From: Acidobacteriaceae bacterium | GTDB taxonomy: Bacteria; Acidobacteriota; Terriglobia; Terriglobales; Acidobacteriaceae | Assembly (NCBI GenBank): GCA_003151985.1 | Contig: PLZC01000265.1 | Location: forward strand, 1-33,113 | Length of the DNA: 33,113 nucleotides | Direction of reading: 5' to 3' | Shown here: positions 14,569-21,774 of the stretch, one piece after another | Layout of the letters: each line of letters begins with the position of its first letter | Position numbering within the stretch: the first letter of the stretch is position 1 | The notes under the pieces: generated by a model | Told to the model about the DNA's origin: nothing | What the model saw: only the letters and a program-made list of their open reading frames with translations | Databases searched by the model: none | Program-made: the position numbers and the translations under genes

Positions 14569-15453
14569 TCAAGCAACAGCGATACCGTTTCGCCGGCGCA
14601 ATTCCCGAATTAGACCGCTGTGATCGAGGTTTCCGTCGCCGTGCGTGATCATATCGGCAAATAAGGAATCGACCATGCTTGCGACAGGAAGGGACAGCCC
14701 AACGGTCTGCGCGTAGGAGAGAGCATTTCGCGTATCTTTGAGTTGCCATTTGGCGGGGCCGCCAGGAGTGAAATCATTTTCGATCATTCGTTGGCCATGC
14801 TGTCTGAGAATGGGCGAGTCGGCAAAACCACCAGCCAAGGCTTCACGAACAATAGCCGGTGATGCGCCGCCTCTTTCGGCGAGCAATAGGGCCTCGGAAA
14901 CAATGGCGATGGTGCCCGCGACGATTAGTTGATTGACCAGTTTCGCCAGTTGGCCGCATCCTACCGGGCCAACACGAACGGGACGGCCGAGCACAGATAG
15001 AAGCTGCGCAATCGAGATGAAATCTCCTTCGCTGGCGCCTACCATGATGGCCATGGTTGCGTTCCGGGCGCCGAGTTGGCCTCCTGAAACTGGGGCATCC
15101 ACGTAATGTACGCCAAATTCGGCTGCGCGACGAGCCTGATCGACTGTGGTTTCAACCGCAATCGAGCTCATGACCACGACAGTCGCTCCCTGCGCCATGG
15201 ACTGGACGACGCCTTCGCGTCCGAACAGAATGGCGTCGCAGGTGGGGCCGTCACTCAACATGCAGATGACGATTGAGACTCCCTCGGCGACCTCGTTTGC
15301 GTGGGCACAGGGCACGGCGCCGGCCGCGACAAGCGGGTCGAGCTTTTCGGAGGACCGGTTCCAAACGCGGAGCGAGAAGCCGGCTTGAATGAGGTGAAGC
15401 GCCATAGGCGCACCCATGATGCCGGTGCCAATGAATCCCACACCTAGTTTCAT
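14569..15453 (-). CDS. 3-hydroxyisobutyrate dehydrogenase-type oxidoreductase (GarR-like)
   Basis: A 294-residue product from ATG 15453; the track's TTG 15465 is less likely because it overlaps the upstream stop. The N-terminal Rossmann fold carries GFIGTGIMGAPMALHL (dinucleotide loop). DAPVSGGQLGARNATMAIM (about residues 115-133) is the substrate signature, and GQLAKLVNQLIV contains the catalytic lysine. The family reduces tartronate semialdehyde or oxidises 3-hydroxyisobutyrate and related beta-hydroxy acids with NAD(P). It is the last gene of the four-gene minus-strand operon, six bases behind the exported isomerase. That context favours sugar-acid or glyoxylate-type chemistry over valine breakdown. 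The exact substrate is not known. Confidence 0.85.
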   Translation of the reverse strand: MKLGVGFIGTGIMGAPMALHLIQAGFSLRVWNRSSEKLDPLVAAGAVPCAHANEVAEGVSIVICMLSDGPTCDAILFGREGVVQSMAQGATVVVMSSIAVETTVDQARRAAEFGVHYVDAPVSGGQLGARNATMAIMVGASEGDFISIAQLLSVLGRPVRVGPVGCGQLAKLVNQLIVAGTIAIVSEALLLAERGGASPAIVREALAGGFADSPILRQHGQRMIENDFTPGGPAKWQLKDTRNALSYAQTVGLSLPVASMVDSLFADMITHGDGNLDHSGLIRELRRRNGIAVA

Positions 15454-15458
15454 GTGAC

Positions 15459-16382
15459 CTACCAACCGAACGCAGTTCTTACGCAGTCTCGACTGCGCTT
15501 CCAGGTTTCACGCAGGGGTTGGGTTGGAACAAATTTGCTTTCGAACGCGAGTTCAACGGCGGCCCGCCCCTTGAAGTGATTTGCTCGCAAAGCGGCTGCA
15601 ATCGCAGGAAAGTTGGCAACGCCCTGGCCAAGATACTCTGTCCATGTTCCATCCGCGTATTGATCGCGAAGATGCATGTATACGATTTGTTTGGCATAAG
15701 TATTGATGAATGTTACGGGGTCAACTCCCCCGCGTACCAGCCAGTTCAGGTCCGGACCTAGCTTGAAGTCGGGAAGCCGTGCGAGTGTGCCCTTCAGATC
15801 GTGCATTCCATTGGCTACTTCGTAAGTGTGGTTATGTAAGTTGGGAACGATTCCATGGCTCGCACATAAGGCGGAGATCTCCTTCAGAATGGCGGCTTGG
15901 GCGTCGAACTCGGCGTCGGTTTTGGGCCTTTTCGCATCTCCTACCGAAATTCCGAATGTTTTGCCATGCAGTTGAGACAAGCGCGGCACGACGACAGCGA
16001 TGTCTTTCATGGTGGCGTCGTGGGTTTTCGCGTCCCACAAGCTCGCCCCATAGGAGCAGCCGGTTACGGGTATTCCATGTTTCTTTGAAAGTCCTGCTAT
16101 GTGCTCTACAGCGTCATCATGCCGCAGATTGACTTCCATGAGTTCTACGCCGTCAAAGCCCGCATACTTGAGATCGCTGAAAGCTCGATCGAGATCCGGT
16201 GTTGCATCCCAGTTTGGAGGGTACTTGCTGGCATAGACCCAAATGTGCGCACTTACCTTCGTTGGAGGTTCGGATGCTTGCGATAGCAACGGTTGCGCAC
16301 AGTAATGCGCAAGGACTGTTCCGGCAAGAGCGCCGGAGGTCCGTATGAAATCTCTGCGGCTATATGAATCACGATTGCGCAT
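15459..16382 (-). CDS. Tat-exported sugar phosphate isomerase/epimerase (TIM barrel)
   Basis: 307 residues from ATG 16382, with AGAGGA before it; the track start at 16418 adds 12 residues without support. The N-terminus SYSRRDFIRTSGALAG is a twin-arginine signal followed by a hydrophobic stretch, so export as a folded protein is predicted. The rest is an AP-endonuclease-2/xylose-isomerase-like barrel: YAGFDGVELMEVNLRHDD, HGIVPNLHNHTYEV, KLGPDLNWLVRGGVDP and QIVYMHLRDQ, ending AAVELAFESKF. These Glu, His and Asp residues are the usual metal ligands. Acidobacteria and Planctomycetes carry many such Tat-type isomerases of unknown substrate. It lies 52 bases downstream of a cytoplasmic relative in the same operon. 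Confidence 0.85.
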   Translation of the reverse strand: MRNRDSYSRRDFIRTSGALAGTVLAHYCAQPLLSQASEPPTKVSAHIWVYASKYPPNWDATPDLDRAFSDLKYAGFDGVELMEVNLRHDDAVEHIAGLSKKHGIPVTGCSYGASLWDAKTHDATMKDIAVVVPRLSQLHGKTFGISVGDAKRPKTDAEFDAQAAILKEISALCASHGIVPNLHNHTYEVANGMHDLKGTLARLPDFKLGPDLNWLVRGGVDPVTFINTYAKQIVYMHLRDQYADGTWTEYLGQGVANFPAIAAALRANHFKGRAAVELAFESKFVPTQPLRETWKRSRDCVRTAFGW

Positions 16383-16434
16383 TGTTTCCTCTTCCAAAGT
16401 TGCGTGTAGGCAATTCATTTTACGGTCAAGAATT

Positions 16435-17256
16435 CTAATTCCGCAAGTCGTTCAGGCGCATGAGGCGGTTTGTTTCTGCATAAGCCTCTTCTACCCATTC
16501 GACAATACGAGCCGGATCGGGTGAATATTCCAATTCGATGGAGACTACACCATCGATTTGAAGAGCTTTGATCGCTTGAAGATAGGGGCTGAATTTCACG
16601 ATGCCCTTTCCCGGGGGAAGATCGCCGTGAACTTTTCCATCGCAGTCGCTGATGTGAACATGGATGGCTTTGTTCTTCAACCGATGAACGGAATCCGGAC
16701 CGCAGTCAGAGAGGACCAGATGGCTAATATCGATGTTAGCTCGCACATGGGGATGTGCACATTCGTCGATAAAACGTACCATCTCATCGATATTGTTGAG
16801 CAGGCTGAGCCGGAATGGCTCAAGTTCAAGCGCGATATCGACATTCTTTCCGCTCGCATAATCGCCCAGGATGCGACAGGATTCAATCGCCCAGCGCCAT
16901 TGGTCCGCGGGCGAGATGACTTCTCGCTGCCATAGATATTCTCCCAGGACAAGGACAATGTTCCCGGCTCCAAACTCGGATGCAAGTTCGATAAAGCGCT
17001 TGCAGCGGGCAATATGGAAATCGCGCACAGGGTCATTGAAATCGATGAGACCAAGCGCCACGACGGGCAATGAAGTAATGGGAAGGTTAGCCTTTTCGCA
17101 GGTGCGTGCTATGAGGTGCTTTTCTTCAAGCGAGATAGTCATCGCCTCGGTAAAGATATCCACGCAATCGAATCCAATGCGCGCTATGTGTTGAAGACCT
17201 GCAGCGGTTTCAACACCGGCCTGAGCAAAAGCACTATTGATGATGCCAATTTTCAT
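16435..17256 (-). CDS. Sugar phosphate isomerase/epimerase, cytoplasmic (TIM barrel)
   Basis: A 273-residue product without signal peptide, starting MKIGIINSAFAQAGVETAAG. Metal-site blocks are in order: DIALELEPF (Glu), ANIDISHLVLSDCG (Asp/His), IHVHISDCDGKVHGDLPPGK (His and Asp) and VVSIELEYSPDP (Glu), giving the E-D-H-E set of this barrel family. Length and order match IolE, hydroxypyruvate isomerase and tagatose-epimerase types. Its ATG overlaps the stop of the dehydrogenase gene upstream (ATGA), so the two are translationally coupled, and it probably isomerises the keto-sugar that dehydrogenase makes. That pathway step is an inference. The family is sure, the substrate unknown. Confidence 0.85.
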   Translation of the reverse strand: MKIGIINSAFAQAGVETAAGLQHIARIGFDCVDIFTEAMTISLEEKHLIARTCEKANLPITSLPVVALGLIDFNDPVRDFHIARCKRFIELASEFGAGNIVLVLGEYLWQREVISPADQWRWAIESCRILGDYASGKNVDIALELEPFRLSLLNNIDEMVRFIDECAHPHVRANIDISHLVLSDCGPDSVHRLKNKAIHVHISDCDGKVHGDLPPGKGIVKFSPYLQAIKALQIDGVVSIELEYSPDPARIVEWVEEAYAETNRLMRLNDLRN

Positions 17257-18353
17257 GGTTGTCTCGGAGTGAGGTTCTTAAGAGTGATTTCTTCCACAGT
17301 GACCATGCGGTGTTCCGCAGCGCTCAAGGCGGTGGCCTGTACAAGCGCGATGGTTCGGAGGTTGTCTCGACCGCTAATTGCAGGGAGTTGGCCGGTTTCG
17401 AGAGCAATGAGTAACTGGCTCATGGTGCCTGCAAAGGCATCCGGGAACCAACTTTCGACGGGATTGAATTGGTGAAAGCTCTGGTCGCCTTTGCGAGCAT
17501 AACGCATGGTTGAGGGGGTTGTGTAGGGGTCCTTGCACCAACCGATATCCCCCATGGCCAGTCCTTCCAGCCCTTCAACGCGCCACTGGATGCGGATGTC
17601 ACCAGGGCAGCCTTCTTTCACGGGCCCGGTCCAGACGTCATCAATAACAACGCAGCGGAGGCCGTCTTCATATTCGAGAATCGTGGTGCAAATGCCGTCA
17701 GTATGAGGAAATTTCGTGCGGGGGTCTGGGCAGGTACTGCAAAAAACGCGCTGCGGATCACCAAACCAATAGCGCATGCAATCCAGGTGGTGGATAGACA
17801 TAATCCAGAGGGTTGCGGAGCCGGTTTCGGCTTGCCAGGGCTGCCAATGTGGGACACCGCGCATATCAATTGTGGCAAAAACCGGAACGCCGAAAGCACC
17901 TTGCTGAATAAGCGTCTTGACGGCGTAAACGGATGGGTCGTAACGCATGTTCTGATTGACCGAGAGTTGTATCCCTGCCCTTTCGCAAGAGCGGACCGCA
18001 TCTAAGGCTTGAGCATAACTAAGTGCCAATGGCTTCTGGGCCAGAATGCCTTTCACAGTGCCGCGTGCGCAGGCGGCATGAATCAGTTCAAGCTGGTACT
18101 GGGGAGGGACGGCGATGTCCAGGATTTCGATGGAGGGGTCGTCGAGGAGCGCCTCGTAGGTTTCGAACACCTGGGGAACCGAGTGTCGCATCGCCACCTT
18201 GGCGGCATTTTCCCGATTGCGCGAGGCAATAGCAACTGGATTGAAGCCTGCGCGCCGATAGCTTACAAGATGGCAGTCATTAACGATAAATCCGCTTCCA
18301 AGGATCCCAATGCGGAAGTCCTTTCTGCGCGGGACTGGTGGAGAACTTGGCAA
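17253..18353 (-). CDS. Gfo/Idh/MocA-family NAD(P)-dependent dehydrogenase
   Basis: About 366 residues from TTG 18353, chosen because GAAGGA lies upstream and the 99 extra residues of the track ORF overlap transposase remnant DNA. KDFRIGILGSGFIVNDCHLV is the dinucleotide loop, IEILDIAVPPQYQLELIHAA follows, and ILAQKPLALSYAQAL is the EKP-type motif with Gln in place of Glu. LWIMSIHHLDCMRYWFG is the catalytic helix; its usual D-x-G-x-H is changed at the first two positions, but the HHLD histidine and aspartate are kept. The family oxidises sugar or inositol hydroxyls with NAD(P). First gene of the operon, overlapping the isomerase by four bases. Start codon uncertain. Confidence 0.8.
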   Translation of the reverse strand: MPSSPPVPRRKDFRIGILGSGFIVNDCHLVSYRRAGFNPVAIASRNRENAAKVAMRHSVPQVFETYEALLDDPSIEILDIAVPPQYQLELIHAACARGTVKGILAQKPLALSYAQALDAVRSCERAGIQLSVNQNMRYDPSVYAVKTLIQQGAFGVPVFATIDMRGVPHWQPWQAETGSATLWIMSIHHLDCMRYWFGDPQRVFCSTCPDPRTKFPHTDGICTTILEYEDGLRCVVIDDVWTGPVKEGCPGDIRIQWRVEGLEGLAMGDIGWCKDPYTTPSTMRYARKGDQSFHQFNPVESWFPDAFAGTMSQLLIALETGQLPAISGRDNLRTIALVQATALSAAEHRMVTVEEITLKNLTPRQP

Positions 18354-18370
18354 TTGCGTAAGAGTTTCCT

Positions 18371-18402
18371 TCTCAGGATGACCGGATCTCAGGATGACCG
18401 GA
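18371..18402. repeat. 16-bp perfect tandem duplication upstream of the dehydrogenase operon
   Basis: TCTCAGGATGACCGGA occurs at 18371-18386 and 18387-18402. It lies 18-49 bases upstream of the proposed TTG start, so it falls in the leader of the operon if that start is right. Confidence 0.8.
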
Positions 18403-18530
18403 TCATTGTACAACTCCTGGCCGCTATTGAAAGGGCTCTGAGGATGTCCCGCGTCTAGTTGAAAGTGGCGTGCGGCGGTTGGGTTGATGATACTACGAAG
18501 CAACCTGCCCGGTGGCAGGCTATGTGTCGT

Positions 18531-18638
18531 TGAGGATACCTGGAGTTTTACAACTCCATCCGCCCCCACTCCAGCCTGAAAGCGCTCACGTCCGATCAGG
18601 TATACTTCAACCGCCTGCCGGATACACTGGCAGCCTAA
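18531..18638 (+). pseudogene. C-terminal remnant of an IS3-type transposase
   Basis: The frame before TAA 18636 reads GYLEFYNSIRPHSSLKAL, then TSDQVYFNRLP and DTLAA. FYNxxRPHSSL followed by TPDQxYF is the well-known end of IS3-family (rve integrase-type) transposases. A stop codon (TGA 18531) interrupts the frame just upstream, and no catalytic DDE part was seen, so only about 35 residues survive. It lies opposite the upstream extension of the dehydrogenase ORF, which supports the shorter start for that gene. No terminal inverted repeats were found. Confidence 0.75.
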
Positions 18639-19386
18639 AAGCAAAAGCAAGAACGTCCACTTAAGGAAAAAGCAAAAACTGCCCGAACAACCGGAGCCCC
18701 CTCACACCGCACCCTGGCCGCCGCAAAGCACGCAGCATAAAGCGATCATCAGCAGTTCGTGAAAGTCGTGTAAGGCGGCATTGCCGCAGCGCGGGTCCTC
18801 AAGCCCTTCCCAACAGGAACCAAACTGCTCCAGTGTTTCTTTGCTGGACATCAAATCCTCCTGCAAGAAACCTCAGGCTTCCCGATGACTACGGTAAGTA
18901 CCAACCGTGGTTGAACTCAATTTCAAATGCGATTGCCCTGGACGAATCGCAGGAATGGCTTGACATGCGGCGGGGAGAACTCTACTCTTTCGATTGGGAT
19001 TTTGAAACCTTTTAAAGCAACTCGCCGCTGGAGCCAACGGAGTCTTGTTCTAACAGGGGAGTATTTGCGACTGTCGATCCAGCTTTGTGCAAATTTTTCT
19101 GCTAGAGGGTCTGGCCAAGCATCAGCCTGATACGTGCGTTATCGCACTGTCTGTCATGATCGTAACTATGCTTTGCTGGAGGTCACGGGCCAAAACAGTC
19201 AGGCTTTGCCCGGGATATTGTTGTCAAGTGATGCAATTTGCTTTGGCGGCGTGGACTGCGAAGAGGTCGGCTGTATAGATTTTTGTTTTCTTGCTCGGAT
19301 TGACTTCGGTCGCGTTGGCGCCGCAGCTCCAGGAGCCAGGTGTCAAGACGCCGTCGCGTATCCTCAACCCTGAATTCAAGGAGCCG
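18639..19386. other. Intergenic stretch with a possible small remnant
   Basis: A plus-strand frame at 18833-19015 ends with LRLPDDYGKYQPWLNSIS and GELYSFDWDFETF, a protein-like tail without recognised family or good start. Just before the ribokinase gene, the in-frame stretch FVFLLGLTSVALAPQLQE resembles a secretion signal that does not belong to a ribokinase; it may be a relic of a lost exported protein. The rest shows nothing. Confidence 0.35.
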
Positions 19387-20349
19387 ATGTTGACGAGGGA
19401 TGAGCAGAAACCGATCGTTGTTGTTGGGAGTATCAATGCTGACCTGGTCGCACACGTTGAGAAGATACCGCGGTCAGGGGAGACGGTTCTGGGTTCTGAC
19501 TTCACGATTCATCCCGGAGGCAAAGGCGCAAATCAGGCAGTCGCGGTGGCGCGTCTCGGTTATCCGGTTCTAATGATCGGTAAGCTGGGCATTGATGCCT
19601 TCAGCGACCAACTGCGTGCAAGTCTTCGCGGTGCGGGGGTAGATATTCGCGCTGTGGACAGGGTGGAAGGGGCTTGCGGCGTGGCTCTGATCGAAGTGGG
19701 TCCACGCGGAGAAAACAGCATCGTAGTAGTTCCCGGCGCAAATGCCAAGGTGCTGCCGGAAGATATCGACAGCAATATTGAGATTCTTCGCAGTGCTGGA
19801 GTAGTACTCGTCCAACTCGAGATTCCCATGCAAACAGTTGCGCACCTTACTTCCGTCTGCGCGCGGGAACATGTCCCTGTGATGATGGATCCGGCACCGG
19901 CACATGAGCTTCCCCCCGAGGTGTTACGAACAATACGTTGGTTCACGCCGAATGAGACCGAAGCAGCGTTCTATACCGGCAGCGGCGCTGAAACACAGTA
20001 CGATTCACACAAACAAAGAGACGCGCTCTTTGCACTCGGCATTCAAGGAATAGTCCTGAAGCAGGGTGCACGCGGAGTCTATCTGGCAGATTTAGACGGC
20101 ACAGAGGCCGCCATTCCCGCTTTTCCAGTCGAGACGGTCGATACTACCGCTGCAGGTGATGCCTTCAATGGCGCATTTGCCACTGGTTTGATGTTGGGGA
20201 AGAGTCCGACAGAAAGCGCTCTCTTTGCTGCCGCCGCGGCGGCCATCTCCGTCACGCGTCCAGGTGCGCAACCGTCCATGGCGTCGAGGGAGGAGACGGA
20301 AGCGCTGCTAGAAAGGTTCGGCTCGGTAAGAGCTTCCGGTGGCGGCTAG
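19387..20349 (+). CDS. rbsK: Ribokinase (PfkB family)
   Basis: 320 residues from ATG 19387, with AAGGAG ending three bases before it; the longer track start (19291) adds a signal-like stretch not expected in this enzyme. GSINADLVAHVEKIPRSGET and HPGGKGANQAVAVARLG form the ribose-binding PfkB signature 1. WFTPNETEAAFYTG matches the PNETE block that helps bind phosphate and Mg. DTTAAGDAFNGAFATGL is signature 2 with the catalytic Asp. It phosphorylates D-ribose to ribose 5-phosphate in the cytoplasm. Some relatives use other sugars, so rbsK is likely rather than proven. It is a single gene divergent from the four-gene sugar operon, with no ribose transporter beside it. Confidence 0.85.
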   Translation: MLTRDEQKPIVVVGSINADLVAHVEKIPRSGETVLGSDFTIHPGGKGANQAVAVARLGYPVLMIGKLGIDAFSDQLRASLRGAGVDIRAVDRVEGACGVALIEVGPRGENSIVVVPGANAKVLPEDIDSNIEILRSAGVVLVQLEIPMQTVAHLTSVCAREHVPVMMDPAPAHELPPEVLRTIRWFTPNETEAAFYTGSGAETQYDSHKQRDALFALGIQGIVLKQGARGVYLADLDGTEAAIPAFPVETVDTTAAGDAFNGAFATGLMLGKSPTESALFAAAAAAISVTRPGAQPSMASREETEALLERFGSVRASGGG

Positions 20350-20500
20350 CCACGGGAAATGGATTGGAGGGAGCCAGGACACCAGGCATTTCCTGACCTT
20401 CAACGAAGGCGCCGAAAAGGGTCGAGAATGCGTCCTTTTCCAAGCGTTCCTTTGCATCCTGTCTGGCCAAGACGGCCAGTTGCACGCTTACCGGGACTGA

Positions 20501-21140
20501 TCGGCATTCGAAGAGCGCACCGCCGTCAAGCAAGCTGTCAGCACAGGCCCGGAACCAAAACCGGCATCCCTCCTCGACGCCGAGTCCAGCATCAACCTCG
20601 CCGCCGAGTGGTCCTTTCTCGCCGCACTGAAGCTCCCCCTCGACCCCAACCTCGACGAAGCGCTCAAACTCACCGCCGGCTGGGGTCACCAGGGCCAGGG
20701 CAGCACCGTCATGCCCGGTCGTGGTCTCGCCCCCGAACGCGCATGGACCGAAGCCGAGCGCGAAAAGCTCGCCGCTCTCGCCGCCGGGCAATTCAGCATC
20801 CCGGCCCTGGCCCTTGACGACGCGTTCACCCTTCCTCGGTGAAACGTGTGTCGATGTCCATCTCAACGGCGAGGCCCGCTGGTCCGCCGTGCCCATCCAC
20901 GTCTGGAATTACACCCTCGGCGGATACCAGGTCCTGAAAAAGTGGCTCAGCTACCGCGAGTTCACCGCGGAACCTACCTCACCCCTGCTGCACCGCGCCC
21001 TTCGACCCGAAGAAGCCGCATATTTCGCGCAGGTCGTCCGCCGCATCGGGGCCATTCTCCTCCTCGGTCCTGCTCTCGACGCCAGCTACCGCGCCATTCT
21101 TCCCACGGCTACCGGACTTCCGGCCGCAACCCATGGCTGA
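20501..21140 (+). pseudogene. Remnant of a type ISP restriction-modification enzyme (C-terminal part)
   Basis: One frame gives LDEALKLTAGWGHQGQGSTV, MPGRGLAPERAWTEAERE, then stops at TGA 20840. In the next frame LGETCVDVHLNGEARWSAVP continues to VWNYTLGGYQVLKKWLSYRE, ALRPEEAAYFAQVVRRIGAI and LLLGPALDASYRAI. These blocks, in this order, match the C-terminal target-recognition region of Type_ISP enzymes, which join methyltransferase, helicase and nuclease in one long chain. Removing one C near 20834 restores the frame. A TGA at 20498 blocks the frame further upstream, and no methyltransferase or helicase motif was found. A decayed defence gene fragment. Confidence 0.75.
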
Positions 21141-21238
21141 TGCGGGCGGCATGTGGTCAGGGGCTAAACAGGCTGCGGAAAGAGGACTGATTTCGAGAGA
21201 TTTGGCCCAAGGGACTTCAGCAGGGGCTAAAGCCCTGG

Positions 21239-21645
21239 TGATTTTATTGGGTTTATCGGCACGACTAAAGTCGTGCCCTGTTACAAAGCCCCAGAAATGG
21301 AGTTTTTCCGCAGCCTGTAAAGCCCATTGATTTTGTTGGCTTTATCGGCACGACTGAAGTCGTGCCTTAAAAAGAAACTAGATCCCTGTCTTTTTGTAAG
21401 TTGAACAATCGAAATGTGATGGGTAGAGGGTGGGTTCTTGGACAGATGCAGCGAGTTAGCGCCCGCTACGCTGGGGTTAGCGAGTTAGCAAGTTAGCGGA
21501 TGGCAGTGATCGAGGCAGGTTTCATCCCTCCGTGGGTCGGCGAAGCCGGTGGACGACTGTTACAAAGCCCCAAGATGGGAGTTTTTTCGCAGCATGTAAA
21601 ACCCATTGATTTTATTGGCTTTATCGGCACACCTGAAGTCGTGCC
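21239..21645. repeat. Three copies of a hairpin repeat (GGCACGACT-nn-AGTCGTGCC)
   Basis: GATTTTATTGGnTTTATCGGCACGACT...AGTCGTGCC occurs at 21239-21277, 21329-21366 and 21608-21645. The hairpins are GGCACGACT-AA-AGTCGTGCC (21258-21277), the same with GA loop (21347-21366), and a copy with two mismatches (21626-21645). A second block, TGTTACAAAGCCCCA...GTAAAnCCCATT, links them at 21279 and 21558. The whole about 90-bp unit is thus duplicated. REP-like intergenic elements of this form seem common in Terriglobia genomes, which is recollection rather than a search. Confidence 0.8.
21476..21499. repeat. 8-bp tandem repeat GTTAGCnn, three copies
   Basis: GTTAGCGA, GTTAGCAA, GTTAGCGG in a row, with a further GAGTTAGC at 21453. 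It lies between the second and third hairpin repeats. Confidence 0.75.
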
Positions 21646-21723
21646 CTAAAGGAACTGATCTGCAAGTTAAACGACAGCCCCGTAAAGCCCGGGCCTAAAG
21701 GCCATCGAAATTGAGGCGGCATT

Positions 21724-21744
21724 CAGGGGCCTAGAAGGCCCCTG
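21724..21744. terminator. Hairpin downstream of the MaoC-phosphotransacetylase gene
   Basis: CAGGGGCCT and AGGCCCCTG form a perfect nine-base stem around AGA, about 30 bases beyond the stop of the minus-strand gene at 21775. No T-tract follows on that strand, so it may protect the transcript end rather than terminate by itself. Confidence 0.45.
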
Positions 21745-21774
21745 CTCCCTCCGTCCTTCCTGAACCACAACGCC

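Noticed and set aside
20252-20896. 214-codon minus ORF over the ribokinase end and the type ISP remnant
   Set aside because: The plus strand carries recognisable ribokinase and type ISP blocks; the minus product has none.
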